Assembly: GCA_003963245.1 (NCBI GenBank)
Contig: RXJX01000014.1
Coordinates: 228,894-292,893, forward strand
DNA from: Neisseriaceae bacterium
GTDB taxonomy: Bacteria > Pseudomonadota > Gammaproteobacteria > Burkholderiales > UBA11063
Direction: 5' to 3'
DNA: 64,000 nt
The notes under the pieces are model-generated. The model saw only the letters and a program-made list of their open reading frames with translations, did no database searches and was not told the origin of the DNA. Shown here in pieces: positions 36,477-45,847 of the stretch. Both the position numbers and the translations under genes were made by a program. Numbering within the stretch: the stretch's first letter is position 1; each line of letters begins with the position of its first letter.

Positions 36477-39400
36477 CTAATTACCAACAGTAGCATTAAC
36501 ATTTTTTACGATTTGCTCTGTTACTTGAGTACGCACTACTTTAGGCTTTTTCAAGCTGCCTGTCACATGATAGCCAAATGTGAACAATTTATTTTGTGGA
36601 TCACCAAAAACTAACTCACCTAAATAAACTGCTACTCCCACTATAGGATTCAGAGTGACAACTCCAGCAGTAAGTGCTACCACTACTCCAAGTTTTGGAG
36701 CAACAGAGACATAAGCATCAACCGAATTATTCGCAAAGTTTGCCTTACCAAAACTATTAACATTTGCCATAGGTCCAGACATAGACATATTTTTCAACTC
36801 AATTAACGAAGTCAAGATATCAACATTAAGTTTTAATGAGTTAAAGAAAAATCCTTTTTTGAAAATATCCTTCAAATCTCCGGTACTAAATTCAAACACC
36901 CCTTGAAGATTAATAATGCTCATTAAACCACCTAAAACACCTGGGTCAACTTTCAAAAACTTCCCAGAGGAAATATCGGCATTTATTGAGCCTACAGTTT
37001 GCAAAATATTGAAATCTTGGAAACCGCCATTCCATTGGAACGAAGCACTGGCCGTACCATGACCATTACCTATAATTCGCCCTAAATCCAAGTTATAGAT
37101 CAAATCACCAAGATTATTTATTTGTGCATTAGCTCGAAAATCAACAAAAGAAGCATCACGTCCACAACCAAAGCACGAATTTGTTGCTCTGAAATTTATT
37201 ATCGCTTGGTTTGAGCTCAAACTACCACTCTCAATCAACAAATCATTCCCACGCTGCATTAATTTGGCATTAAGAATACCCAGATTATGATTTTGGTAAA
37301 ATAAATTAGTTATTTTTAAATCAATGTCAGGTAATTTTGCATCTGTAGTTTTGTCAGAACCATTAACAAAATTAATTTTATGATTGCTCTCGCCAGAATT
37401 AGGCACTATTTTATTTAATTTTTTAAATAACATATATTTATCTAATACTAATTTTAAATTATTTTGTGCATAAACTAGATCACCGACTCCACTAACTATT
37501 GGCGTATACATATTGAAATAAGTATGTCTTCCATCTGCAATGACATTTGCAGAACCAGAACCTAAGTTAATTTTACCAAATTTAAACTGATCGCTTGAAA
37601 CTTGTACTTGTATTGGCAAGAACATCCTTTTAATTTTCTTATCTGATGATTTAGTAAGCACTGCTGAAGCATCCAGAGCGCTTAAGCTGTCGCTTCGATT
37701 AATTGATTTTTCGCGCTTAACTGTCTTCAATACCGTATTAATTTGAGTAATCCACTCAAGGAGATCAACAGTAGGCAAATTCACATTAACCGTAGTTAAG
37801 GCAGTACTATCAGCATCACTAAGATATGAATTGACATTACCTATTGCAATTTGCCCTTTAGTAAATGTTCCTTTGGAAGGGAAAATTTGCTGTCCGTGAA
37901 GAACATCACCATATTGCCAATTAATCATCATACCATCGCCAGCTACTGGTTTCAAATTAAGCGATAATGAGGAAATAGTACTTGATTCTTTGGCAATAGG
38001 AGCAGGTCCAACTAATTTAACGCCAGCAAGATTACTCTGCGCAGTTAGTTGTTCCAAACCATGCTTGCCAATTATAAAATTAACTTGCGTATCGGCTGCC
38101 CCCGAAATTAAAGCACTAAATGGACTCAAATAAAAATCAGTTACTGCAAGATAATTAAGCTTTGGTGCGACAACCTTAAAGTTCATTTTTCCATCTTTTG
38201 AGATACTTGAGTACAAATTAGCCTTACTAGAAAAAGCTTCTGCTTGTAAATCTGAAATTTCAACACCATGTTGCGAAAATCCTAAATCACCATTAACTGC
38301 AGATAGCTCAGGAATTGGCAAATCAAATAATATAGCATTATTTTCGAAGTGATAAACCCCTTTGACTTCTGTATGTTTAGGCTCTTTGAATGGCACTTTT
38401 AAGTATAACTTGACTACCCCATCTCCGGTTGTAGTTATTTTTTCCGGCAATTTACCAATTATTTGGTTAATTGGAGTATTTTTCAGATACTCCATAAAGT
38501 TTGCGGTACTACCGTGCGCATGACCATCTGCTGTTAAATATACGCCACCTGGTGCTGAATAATCAGGAATAACCACCACGGTTGGATCTAAATAATTATT
38601 TTGAACTCTTCCTGATTTAGCTTTAATAGTAATATTGGTATTTTTTAAAATAAATTGTCCATAAATATTTTCGAGAGGAGGCCAGTCTTTTACATATTGT
38701 AATTTTGCATTATCAATATCAGCAGTAATATAAAACAAACCTTTCCCATCTTGGAAAGGAAAACTATCCAATGGACCTTTAAGAATCATATTAGCATTAG
38801 CACCATCACCACCAACTAAGCCCATATTCAGCCATTCATGAACACTCATTGGAATTGACTTAGGCAAATAATCACCAACTTTTGATGTTTTTACCCGATC
38901 AACATGGGCATTCATTGCTAAATAACCAGTACTATCAGGCTGCAGCGGATCATTGTGATAGTTTGCATCCATAGTAGCTTTAAAATCTTTAGTTTCAAAA
39001 TTAGTCTTGTGCATAATTATGCTAAGTTGATTTTGTGGTGAAATATGCCAATCAATCTTACTTTTTAAGTTTTTAAATTCGTATGGGATTAAGAAGAGCT
39101 TATCATATAAGAATACACTATCTTTTAAAACCAGATTTAAAGTACCCTGCTTTTTACCAATATTAATGTCTCCGCTGACATGACTAAGGCTAGGATAATC
39201 TGGGCTAGTAGAGGAAAAAGAGATGTCATGAAAATCAGCCTGCAAATTATAATCAGATGGCTTTGACATCGCACCTTCCCAATTATATTTAACTGAATTA
39301 ATTGTACCATCTATACTCATTCCAGCAGTAGCATCGAAAACACTTAGTAAGTTATTGATAGCAACAAGATTTGTATTGCTGAGTTCTAAAGAACCGCTTT

Positions 39401-40475
39401 TATTAACAAGATAAGAACCTGTAATTTTTGCATTATTAAAAAGATATCCGGCACTGGTAACTACCATTAGGTTGTTTGCCTGTATTGAATAATAGCTATT
39501 ATTAAGTAACTTGACGTTTATATTTCCACCAAGCTTTGGAAAATTAACCAAATCTGCATCAGCTAAGGCTAATTGAAAATTATTAACATCAAAATTAGCG
39601 TATAGTTCTTGTAACTGACCTTTTTTCATGCTCGCTTTTAGAGCTGTTGTAGCATTAAACCTATCTGCAGGATTAAGACCAGGGATAAATTGACTTAGTG
39701 AAGAAAGTAAATTATTTTCACCATTCAATGACTGGACTCTTAGATCTGCTTTACCCCAGTGACTCCATTGTTCAAACTTTCCACCCTGCCAGTTTAATTC
39801 TGCTTCCAGTAAATTAAGATAACTTTTACCAAAGAAATCAACATATAGGCGATGCTTATCCCATAAGTTTCGCTCAAGTCCTATTTTAATATTTTTCAAC
39901 TCCATTTCAGGTAACCCATTTTTTAAATCATGGTACTTGAGGTTAATGTGATCTAAAGTTATACTACCTTGCTTTAACAGCCAACGCTCAATGTCTATCG
40001 AACTGTTTTTAGTATTTTCAAGCGTTTGTTTATCTGGATTATTGACATTTATTCCGTTAAGTATAATGCTGCCATCAGGATCATATTCAACTGATAGCTC
40101 GGTACCATCAACATAAATATGATTAAAGATAGGTTCTAAATCCCAAAGGCTGCTATAAGAAAAGACAAAATCGAGTGATTTCACGTGAAGCTGCTGTTTT
40201 TTATTGACTGGGTTGACTAATAATATGTCTTTTATAATAACTTCGGGAAGATATGCGCTATTAAGCTTAGTTTGAATTGATCCAGCCTGTAATTTATACC
40301 CCGTATGTTTATAAATAGTCTGTTCAATTCGTGAACTGTAGTTATCTAGATTAAAGAAAATATAGCCGGTGATTGAAATTGAAGCAAGAATAATTACCAA
40401 ATAAAATATCGCGGCATATGCTAATATTTTTACTAGTAACGAGCGTAACGAAAAATTTTTAAACTGTAAATTCAT
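36477..40475 (-). CDS. yhdP: YhdP family intermembrane phospholipid transport protein (second paralogue)
   Basis: A 1332-aa protein with one N-terminal transmembrane helix (about 14-36) followed by a long beta-rich periplasmic chain with DUF3971 and AsmA_2 character. The C-terminal motif runs (GSINADISSGKFLKVDPG, VVALTAGVVTLNPIVGVAVYLGEL) match those of the copy at 19802-23797, at nearly identical total length. The adjacent nitrilase gene is the usual neighbour of yhdP, so I take this as the canonical copy. YhdP is thought to transport phospholipids between the membranes. No ribosome site is obvious; transcription diverges from the phosphohexomutase gene. Confidence 0.9.
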   Translation of the reverse strand: MNLQFKNFSLRSLLVKILAYAAIFYLVIILASISITGYIFFNLDNYSSRIEQTIYKHTGYKLQAGSIQTKLNSAYLPEVIIKDILLVNPVNKKQQLHVKSLDFVFSYSSLWDLEPIFNHIYVDGTELSVEYDPDGSIILNGINVNNPDKQTLENTKNSSIDIERWLLKQGSITLDHINLKYHDLKNGLPEMELKNIKIGLERNLWDKHRLYVDFFGKSYLNLLEAELNWQGGKFEQWSHWGKADLRVQSLNGENNLLSSLSQFIPGLNPADRFNATTALKASMKKGQLQELYANFDVNNFQLALADADLVNFPKLGGNINVKLLNNSYYSIQANNLMVVTSAGYLFNNAKITGSYLVNKSGSLELSNTNLVAINNLLSVFDATAGMSIDGTINSVKYNWEGAMSKPSDYNLQADFHDISFSSTSPDYPSLSHVSGDINIGKKQGTLNLVLKDSVFLYDKLFLIPYEFKNLKSKIDWHISPQNQLSIIMHKTNFETKDFKATMDANYHNDPLQPDSTGYLAMNAHVDRVKTSKVGDYLPKSIPMSVHEWLNMGLVGGDGANANMILKGPLDSFPFQDGKGLFYITADIDNAKLQYVKDWPPLENIYGQFILKNTNITIKAKSGRVQNNYLDPTVVVIPDYSAPGGVYLTADGHAHGSTANFMEYLKNTPINQIIGKLPEKITTTGDGVVKLYLKVPFKEPKHTEVKGVYHFENNAILFDLPIPELSAVNGDLGFSQHGVEISDLQAEAFSSKANLYSSISKDGKMNFKVVAPKLNYLAVTDFYLSPFSALISGAADTQVNFIIGKHGLEQLTAQSNLAGVKLVGPAPIAKESSTISSLSLNLKPVAGDGMMINWQYGDVLHGQQIFPSKGTFTKGQIAIGNVNSYLSDADSTALTTVNVNLPTVDLLEWITQINTVLKTVKREKSINRSDSLSALDASAVLTKSSDKKIKRMFLPIQVQVSSDQFKFGKINLGSGSANVIADGRHTYFNMYTPIVSGVGDLVYAQNNLKLVLDKYMLFKKLNKIVPNSGESNHKINFVNGSDKTTDAKLPDIDLKITNLFYQNHNLGILNAKLMQRGNDLLIESGSLSSNQAIINFRATNSCFGCGRDASFVDFRANAQINNLGDLIYNLDLGRIIGNGHGTASASFQWNGGFQDFNILQTVGSINADISSGKFLKVDPGVLGGLMSIINLQGVFEFSTGDLKDIFKKGFFFNSLKLNVDILTSLIELKNMSMSGPMANVNSFGKANFANNSVDAYVSVAPKLGVVVALTAGVVTLNPIVGVAVYLGELVFGDPQNKLFTFGYHVTGSLKKPKVVRTQVTEQIVKNVNATVGN

Positions 40476-40744
40476 TCTATATCTATCTTAAGTCTTACCA
40501 GAAAATTTATTTGATTATTATGTAGGAATCACTATTGAGCCTAAGTATCTATGTGCCACATCCCTATCTCGCTTTACCTTCACATATTAGAAATTCACCA
40601 AAGAACAGAGGTAGAGATATTTTCTAAAATCTAAATGTGCAAATCTACAAATGTGCTAAAATAAGCTTTTAATCACATGATTATAGCATCTAAAGTGTGC
40701 CATATTATATGATTTACCACATTGAGAGGATATAAATAAAGCAG
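40476..40744. promoter_or_regulatory. Divergent promoter region with repeated ATGTGC boxes
   Basis: 269 bases without a gene between yhdP (minus) and the phosphohexomutase gene (plus). The octamer AAATGTGC occurs at 40633-40640 and 40649-40656, 16 bases apart, with ATGTGCCACAT at about 40551-40561 and a related GTGTGCC near 40697. They may be protein-binding sites; I see no convincing -35/-10 pair. Confidence 0.35.
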
Positions 40745-42118
40745 ATGAAAAAAATTGCCACTGAAATTTTTAAAGCATATGATATTCGTGGGATTGTTGA
40801 AACACAATTAACTCCCGCAACAGTTGAGATAATCGGTCAGGTTCTCGGTTCAATTGCAGTTGAAAAACAAGCTAAAGGATTAGTTGTTGGATACGACGGA
40901 CGACTAACCAGTCCATCTTTGGCTGAGAGCTTGATTCGAGGAATCTTAAGGTCAGGATGTAATGTTTATGAAATAGGTGAAGTAACAACACCCATGGTTT
41001 ATTTTGCTAATTACGAGCTAAAAACACTTTCTGGCGTAATGATTACTGGAAGCCACAATCCTCCTGAATATAATGGTTTAAAAATGGTAATCGCAGGTGA
41101 AACTCTCTCTGGTGATAAAATCCAACAAATTCGAATCCGTGCAGAAAAAAAAGAGGTTATTAGTGGTAGTGGAGTACATTATCGAGAAGATATCCGTGAA
41201 GCATATCTAAATAAAATAGTAGGTGATATTAAGTTAGAGCGCCGACTTTCAATAGTGGTTGACGCAGGAAATGGCGTTGCCGGAAAAATTGCTCCACTGC
41301 TTTATCGTAGAATGGGATGTAAGGTTTTAGGCTTATTTTGTGAAGTAAATGGAAACTTCCCTAACCACCATCCAGACCCATCAAAACCAGAAAACCTCAA
41401 AGATTTGGCTAACGCATTACAAACTACCGATGCTGAAATTGGACTTGCATTTGATGGCGATGGTGATCGTTTAGGTGTCATAACCAAAGAAGGCAATATA
41501 ATTTACCCAGACCGACAAATGATGCTTTATGCAGCTGATATTTTAAGTAAAAATCCGCGCGCTAAGATAATTTATGATGTGAAATCCTCGCGTTTGCTAG
41601 GTAAGTGGATTAAAGAGCAAAATGGTGAAGCCATTATGTGCCGTACAGGTCACTCTTACATCAAAGCTAAAATCAAAGAAACAGGTGCACTCCTTGCTGG
41701 CGAAATGTCAGGACACATATTCTTTAATGATCGCTGGTATGGTAGTGATGACGGAGTTTATGCTGGTGCACGACTTTTAGAGATTTTAGCCCAAGTTGAT
41801 AATCCATCTGAATTACTGAACGCATTACCCAATGCAGTATCCACGCCAGAAATTAATATTGAAGTCGGTAGTGAAGGTGAACAGCATCGGATAATTGAAA
41901 AATTACAGAAAAGTGCAAAATTTGAAGGTAGCAAAGAAATCATTACTATTGATGGATTACGCGTTGAGTATATTGATGGATTTGGGCTGGTTCGCGCGTC
42001 CAACACAACACCTGTATTGGTATTACGCTTTGAAGCAGAAACAAATAGTGCCTTAAAGCGAATTCAAGACCAATTCCGTAATATTTTGAGTAACCACGTT
42101 AAGAAAGTTGAGTTTTGA
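40745..42118 (+). CDS. Phosphomannomutase/phosphoglucomutase
   Basis: A 457-aa alpha-D-phosphohexomutase of the AlgC/ManB type. The phosphoserine loop is TGSHNPPEYNG with Ser103, metal binding is FDGDGDR near 240, sugar-binding GEMSGH near 320 and the phosphate-binding C-terminal region RASNTTP near 420. It would interconvert mannose or glucose 6- and 1-phosphates for LPS or polysaccharide precursors. Whether both sugars are substrates cannot be told. Starts a plus-strand run into the M50 protease gene, which begins 54 bases on. Confidence 0.92.
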   Translation: MKKIATEIFKAYDIRGIVETQLTPATVEIIGQVLGSIAVEKQAKGLVVGYDGRLTSPSLAESLIRGILRSGCNVYEIGEVTTPMVYFANYELKTLSGVMITGSHNPPEYNGLKMVIAGETLSGDKIQQIRIRAEKKEVISGSGVHYREDIREAYLNKIVGDIKLERRLSIVVDAGNGVAGKIAPLLYRRMGCKVLGLFCEVNGNFPNHHPDPSKPENLKDLANALQTTDAEIGLAFDGDGDRLGVITKEGNIIYPDRQMMLYAADILSKNPRAKIIYDVKSSRLLGKWIKEQNGEAIMCRTGHSYIKAKIKETGALLAGEMSGHIFFNDRWYGSDDGVYAGARLLEILAQVDNPSELLNALPNAVSTPEINIEVGSEGEQHRIIEKLQKSAKFEGSKEIITIDGLRVEYIDGFGLVRASNTTPVLVLRFEAETNSALKRIQDQFRNILSNHVKKVEF

Positions 42119-42172
42119 TTTTAAATTGTTCTTTTTATGGCACTACAATTTTAACCAAGGTGTCGTCTACTC

Positions 42173-42832
42173 ATGAATAACTTATCAGTAGTTCAAACTG
42201 TAGCGGTATATATCATACCGCTAATTTTTGCCATTACTCTTCATGAAGCAGCGCATGCATTTGTTGCCCATAAATATGGGGATAATACAGCAAAGCTACT
42301 TGGGCGTTTATCATTCAACCCTACGCACCATATTGATCCCTTTGGTACAATCGTGTTCCCTTTGATTAGCATTGTCTTGGGTGCTATGTCAGGTGGAGCA
42401 GGCTTTATTTTTGGCTGGGCGAAACCAGTTCCGATAAATTTCTCCAAACTAAAAAACCCTAAAAAAGACTTACTCTGGATTGCATTGGCTGGACCATTAT
42501 CCAACTTAGCAATGGCTCTGATTTGGGGTCTCGCGCTTAAAGGTACTTTATATTTAGATAGTTATTTTGGGATTCCACTAAGCTTAATGGCGCAAGCAGG
42601 GATTAGTATCAATATTAGCTTGTTAATTTTAAATTTATTACCAATCCTTCCTTTGGATGGTGGAAGAATATTATTTTCGCTCCTTCCCGTAAAACAAGCG
42701 CAACAATATGCACAAACCGAACGCTACGGGATGTGGATTTTGATTGCGTTATTGCTGCTGGGTGGTTTAAACTACATCATGCAACCACTCTATACCTTGC
42801 TGGTTGGTGGTATCTTTACTCTGTTACGTTAA
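42173..42832 (+). CDS. Site-2 protease family (M50) membrane metalloprotease
   Basis: A 219-aa integral membrane protein of the M50B/S2P family. The zinc motif HEAAH is at residues 24-28, and the third ligand region is the LLPILPLDGGR segment near 161-171. It has about five transmembrane segments and no PDZ domain, the compact YwhC/S2P-like type with unknown substrate. An AAGG site precedes the ATG. It is 5 bases upstream of trpS. Confidence 0.9.
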   Translation: MNNLSVVQTVAVYIIPLIFAITLHEAAHAFVAHKYGDNTAKLLGRLSFNPTHHIDPFGTIVFPLISIVLGAMSGGAGFIFGWAKPVPINFSKLKNPKKDLLWIALAGPLSNLAMALIWGLALKGTLYLDSYFGIPLSLMAQAGISINISLLILNLLPILPLDGGRILFSLLPVKQAQQYAQTERYGMWILIALLLLGGLNYIMQPLYTLLVGGIFTLLR

Positions 42833-42837
42833 GCTAA

Positions 42838-44043
42838 ATGAATATACATTCCAAAAACCTACTCGCAGCTATGCGCCCCAATAGCCCGCTTCACCTTGGA
42901 CATTATTTTGGAGCTCTACAGTATTGGAAAAAAATTCAATACGAGTACGATTGTCTATTTATGGTTGCTGACGTACACAGCTTGGTTCAAAATTTTAATG
43001 AAACTGAAAAAATCTCCGACTGTGTTAACAATATGGTCATCAATTGGCTGGCAGCAGGAATCGACCCATCCCAAGCAACAATTTTCATTCAATCAAAAAT
43101 CCCAGAACAATATGAGCTAACTGCATTGCTTGGTGCAATTACACCATTAAGCTGGTTAGAGCGAGTACCTAGCTATAAAGAAGTAATTGATGAATTAGAA
43201 CATACTGATTTAAATACGTATGGCTTTTTAGGTGCATCATTAACGCAAAGTGCCGATATCTTAATGTATAACGTTCGACATGTGCTAGCACAAGAAGAAC
43301 AAATTGCCAATCTTGAATTAGCTCGTGAAATTGCTCGTCGTTTTAATCATCTCTTTGGGCGAGAGGATGGCTTTGAACATAAAGCTCAGGAGTCAATCAA
43401 AAAACTTGGACACAAAAAAGCTGAGCTATATGAAAACCTACTTTTGAAGTATCAGCAAGAAGGCGATGATGAAGCATTGGAGCGAGCACGATTTATGCTT
43501 CATGATGCATTAAACCTATCACATGGAGACAGAGAAAGATTATTTGCTTTCTTAGAAAACAAGGGTAAAGTATTTTTGAATGAACCACAGCTCATGGCAA
43601 GCCCACCAGTAAAGATAATTGGACTGGATGGACAGCAAATGAGCTACCAAGCAAATAATTCAATTAATTTACGCGATACACCTGAACTTGTATCCAGCAA
43701 AGTCCGCGCCATGACCACAGATCCAGCGCGCATTAGAAAAACTGACCGTGGAAATCCTGAGTCTTGCCCAGTATGGACGTTACATCAAATATATAGCAAT
43801 GAAGAGGTTAAGTCATGGGTTGAGCTGGGCTGTTTATCAGCTGGAATTGGTTGTCTGGACTGCAAAGGACCGCTAATTGACGCAATTAATTTGCAACAAA
43901 GTGAGTTAATTGAAAATGCTAAACCTTATCAGGACGAACCAACATTGGTCAAACGAATCATTACGGATGGATGTTTGCGCGCGCGCGATATCGCCAGTGA
44001 CAATCTCAAACAAATTAAACTTGCCATGAATTTGGAATATTAG
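42838..44043 (+). CDS. trpS: Tryptophanyl-tRNA synthetase, long betaproteobacterial form, KMSKS motif lost
   Basis: A class I synthetase-fold protein, 401 aa, aligning along its length with the long betaproteobacterial TrpRS. The HIGH motif is present (HLGH at 19-22), as are the Trp-binding Asp140 (QSADIL) and the C-terminal core. The KMSKS loop, expected as GQKMSKSYGN, reads GQQMSYQANN: Gln267-Met-Ser-Tyr-Gln271 (43636-43650), so both lysines are lost. The GEDQ segment is also changed to QEEQ (152-155). There is no clear ribosome site. I infer reduced or altered activity; if this is the only trpS it must still charge tRNA-Trp. Confidence 0.85.
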   Translation: MNIHSKNLLAAMRPNSPLHLGHYFGALQYWKKIQYEYDCLFMVADVHSLVQNFNETEKISDCVNNMVINWLAAGIDPSQATIFIQSKIPEQYELTALLGAITPLSWLERVPSYKEVIDELEHTDLNTYGFLGASLTQSADILMYNVRHVLAQEEQIANLELAREIARRFNHLFGREDGFEHKAQESIKKLGHKKAELYENLLLKYQQEGDDEALERARFMLHDALNLSHGDRERLFAFLENKGKVFLNEPQLMASPPVKIIGLDGQQMSYQANNSINLRDTPELVSSKVRAMTTDPARIRKTDRGNPESCPVWTLHQIYSNEEVKSWVELGCLSAGIGCLDCKGPLIDAINLQQSELIENAKPYQDEPTLVKRIITDGCLRARDIASDNLKQIKLAMNLEY

Positions 44044-44050
44044 GAAAAAT

Positions 44051-44857
44051 ATGTCAATTATTATAAAAACTCAAGCTCAAATTGATTTAATGCGCATTTC
44101 TTGTAAACTAGCAGCAGAGGTTCTTGATTATATTGAACCCTATGTAAAACCAGGAGTTACAACGTTGGAACTGGATAAACTCTGCCACGATTATATCGTT
44201 AACGAGCAAAAAGCTTATCCATCACCACTAAATTATCAGCCAAATCCCAAAGGACCAGCTTATCCAAACTCAATTTGTACTTCGGTCAATGCGGAAATTT
44301 GTCATGGGATTCCAAATGATAAACCATTAAAAAATGGTGATATCGTTAATCTGGATATCACTGTCTACAAAAATGGCGTACATGGTGACACCTCACGGAC
44401 ATATCTAGTTGGAGATAAAGTAACACCACAGGCAAAACGCTTGGTACAGATCACATACGAGTGCATGTGGTTGGGAATAAACCAAGTCAAACCAGGTAAT
44501 TATCTTGGTGATATTGGACATGCAATTCAAACTCATGCAGAAAAGAATGCTTACAGCGTGGTTCAGGAGTTTTGTGGACACGGCATCGGCGAGGGATTTC
44601 ATGAAGACCCTCAGGTTCTGCACTACGGTAAAGCAAAAACCGGACCCCAACTGCAGGCTGGCATGATCTTCACTATTGAGCCGATGATCAATCAAGGTAA
44701 ACGAGCGGTAAGATTTTCAAGCAATGGTTGGACAGCCTTAACTAAAGACCGCAGTCTTTCAGCACAATTTGAGCACACCATCTTGGTTACTCCAGATGGA
44801 TATGAAGTTCTTACTATTTCGCCAAATATGCCAGCAATCCCTGATTTCATAAAGTAA
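44051..44857 (+). CDS. map: Methionine aminopeptidase type I
   Basis: Map removes the initiator methionine from nascent proteins. It is a type Ia enzyme of 268 aa with the metal ligands in family motifs: NLDITVYKNGVHGDTSRT (two Asp), CGHGIGEGFHEDPQ (His), TIEPMI (Glu) and QFEHTILVT (Glu). AGGA precedes the ATG. It lies 7 bases after trpS and 5 before nadC, so it is probably in one operon. Confidence 0.96.
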   Translation: MSIIIKTQAQIDLMRISCKLAAEVLDYIEPYVKPGVTTLELDKLCHDYIVNEQKAYPSPLNYQPNPKGPAYPNSICTSVNAEICHGIPNDKPLKNGDIVNLDITVYKNGVHGDTSRTYLVGDKVTPQAKRLVQITYECMWLGINQVKPGNYLGDIGHAIQTHAEKNAYSVVQEFCGHGIGEGFHEDPQVLHYGKAKTGPQLQAGMIFTIEPMINQGKRAVRFSSNGWTALTKDRSLSAQFEHTILVTPDGYEVLTISPNMPAIPDFIK

Positions 44858-44862
44858 CTTTA

Positions 44863-45717
44863 ATGGCTTTAATTAATTATCAATTAAATAATATAGAAAT
44901 TGCAGCAGAAGTTACACGTGCATTACAGGAAGACTTGGGAAACAGCAGTGACTGGACAGCCTCACTAATTCCTGAGGATAAAATATCATCTGCATTTATT
45001 ACTACCAAGCAAAATATGGTTGTGTGTGGCATACGCTGGGTTGAATATGCTTTCTCATTGTGTGATAATGGCTGCAAATTAGAGTGGCTAGTTGAAGAGG
45101 GACAATACGTTATATCTGGAACTCAACTAGTTAAAATAACAGGTAATTCACGTGCTATGCTAACTGCTGAACGCACAGCTTTAAATTTTCTGCAAACGCT
45201 TTCGGCTACCGCAACAGTAACCAATGAATTTGTTACACGTGCGGCGAACTCTAATGTAAAAATAATGGATACTCGCAAAACTATCCCGGGATTACGCTTG
45301 GCACAAAAATATGCAGTAAGCGTTGGTGGCGGGAGTAATCAACGGATTGGACTTTTTGATGGTGTCTTAATCAAAGAAAATCATATTATAGCTCATGGTG
45401 GAATCACTCAAGTTTTACAATATGCATTTAAACACACTCCTAAATATATCCCAATTCAAATTGAAGTTGAGAGTTTTGCAGAGTTAAAGGAAGCGGTAGC
45501 TGCTGGCGCTAATTTATTATTATTGGATAATATGACGATGGCAGAAATTTCGCAATGCGTGGATTACTGTAAATCGGACCAAATTGAACTTGAGATTTCC
45601 GGAAATGTGAGTTTAGATAATATCCATGAGTACGCGCAAAGTGGAATTAATCGAATCTCTATTGGAGCACTTACTAAAAACATTCAGGCAATTGATTTAT
45701 CAATGCGTTTTATTTAA
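44863..45717 (+). CDS. nadC: Quinolinate phosphoribosyltransferase (nicotinate-nucleotide pyrophosphorylase)
   Basis: NadC converts quinolinate and PRPP to nicotinate mononucleotide, the last step of de novo NAD-precursor synthesis. 284 aa matches the family. DTRKTIPGLR at 136-145 supplies the Arg-Lys pair, and VGGGSNQRIGLFDGVLIKENHI follows. The usual NHR has become NQR (Gln160 for His), and that histidine is described as an active-site residue in the M. tuberculosis enzyme. All else looks intact. It lies 5 bases after map. Confidence 0.93.
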   Translation: MALINYQLNNIEIAAEVTRALQEDLGNSSDWTASLIPEDKISSAFITTKQNMVVCGIRWVEYAFSLCDNGCKLEWLVEEGQYVISGTQLVKITGNSRAMLTAERTALNFLQTLSATATVTNEFVTRAANSNVKIMDTRKTIPGLRLAQKYAVSVGGGSNQRIGLFDGVLIKENHIIAHGGITQVLQYAFKHTPKYIPIQIEVESFAELKEAVAAGANLLLLDNMTMAEISQCVDYCKSDQIELEISGNVSLDNIHEYAQSGINRISIGALTKNIQAIDLSMRFI

Positions 45718-45722
45718 CCATC

Positions 45723-45821
45723 CTCAAACTGATTCATTACACTGGGTCGCTGTCAAGCTCCTCACCTACTAGCTGTAGGCTTCGTTGCTTGTTGCCTACC
45801 AGTATTTTAAATCAGTTTGAG
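45723..45821. repeat. Structured palindromic intergenic element
   Basis: A perfect 12-bp outer stem (45723-45734 with 45810-45821) encloses a nested 5-bp stem (ACTGG 45741-45745 with CCAGT 45799-45803), a small palindrome CCTAC-TAGCT-GTAGG (45765-45779) and GTAGGC/GCCTAC (45775-45780 with 45794-45799). Together this is about 100 bases of strong secondary structure in the nadC-alanine aminotransferase gap. The pattern resembles a REP- or MITE-like element. A second copy is not in this window. Confidence 0.6.
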
Positions 45822-45847
45822 TATCCTATTTTATACTGTTTACAACT

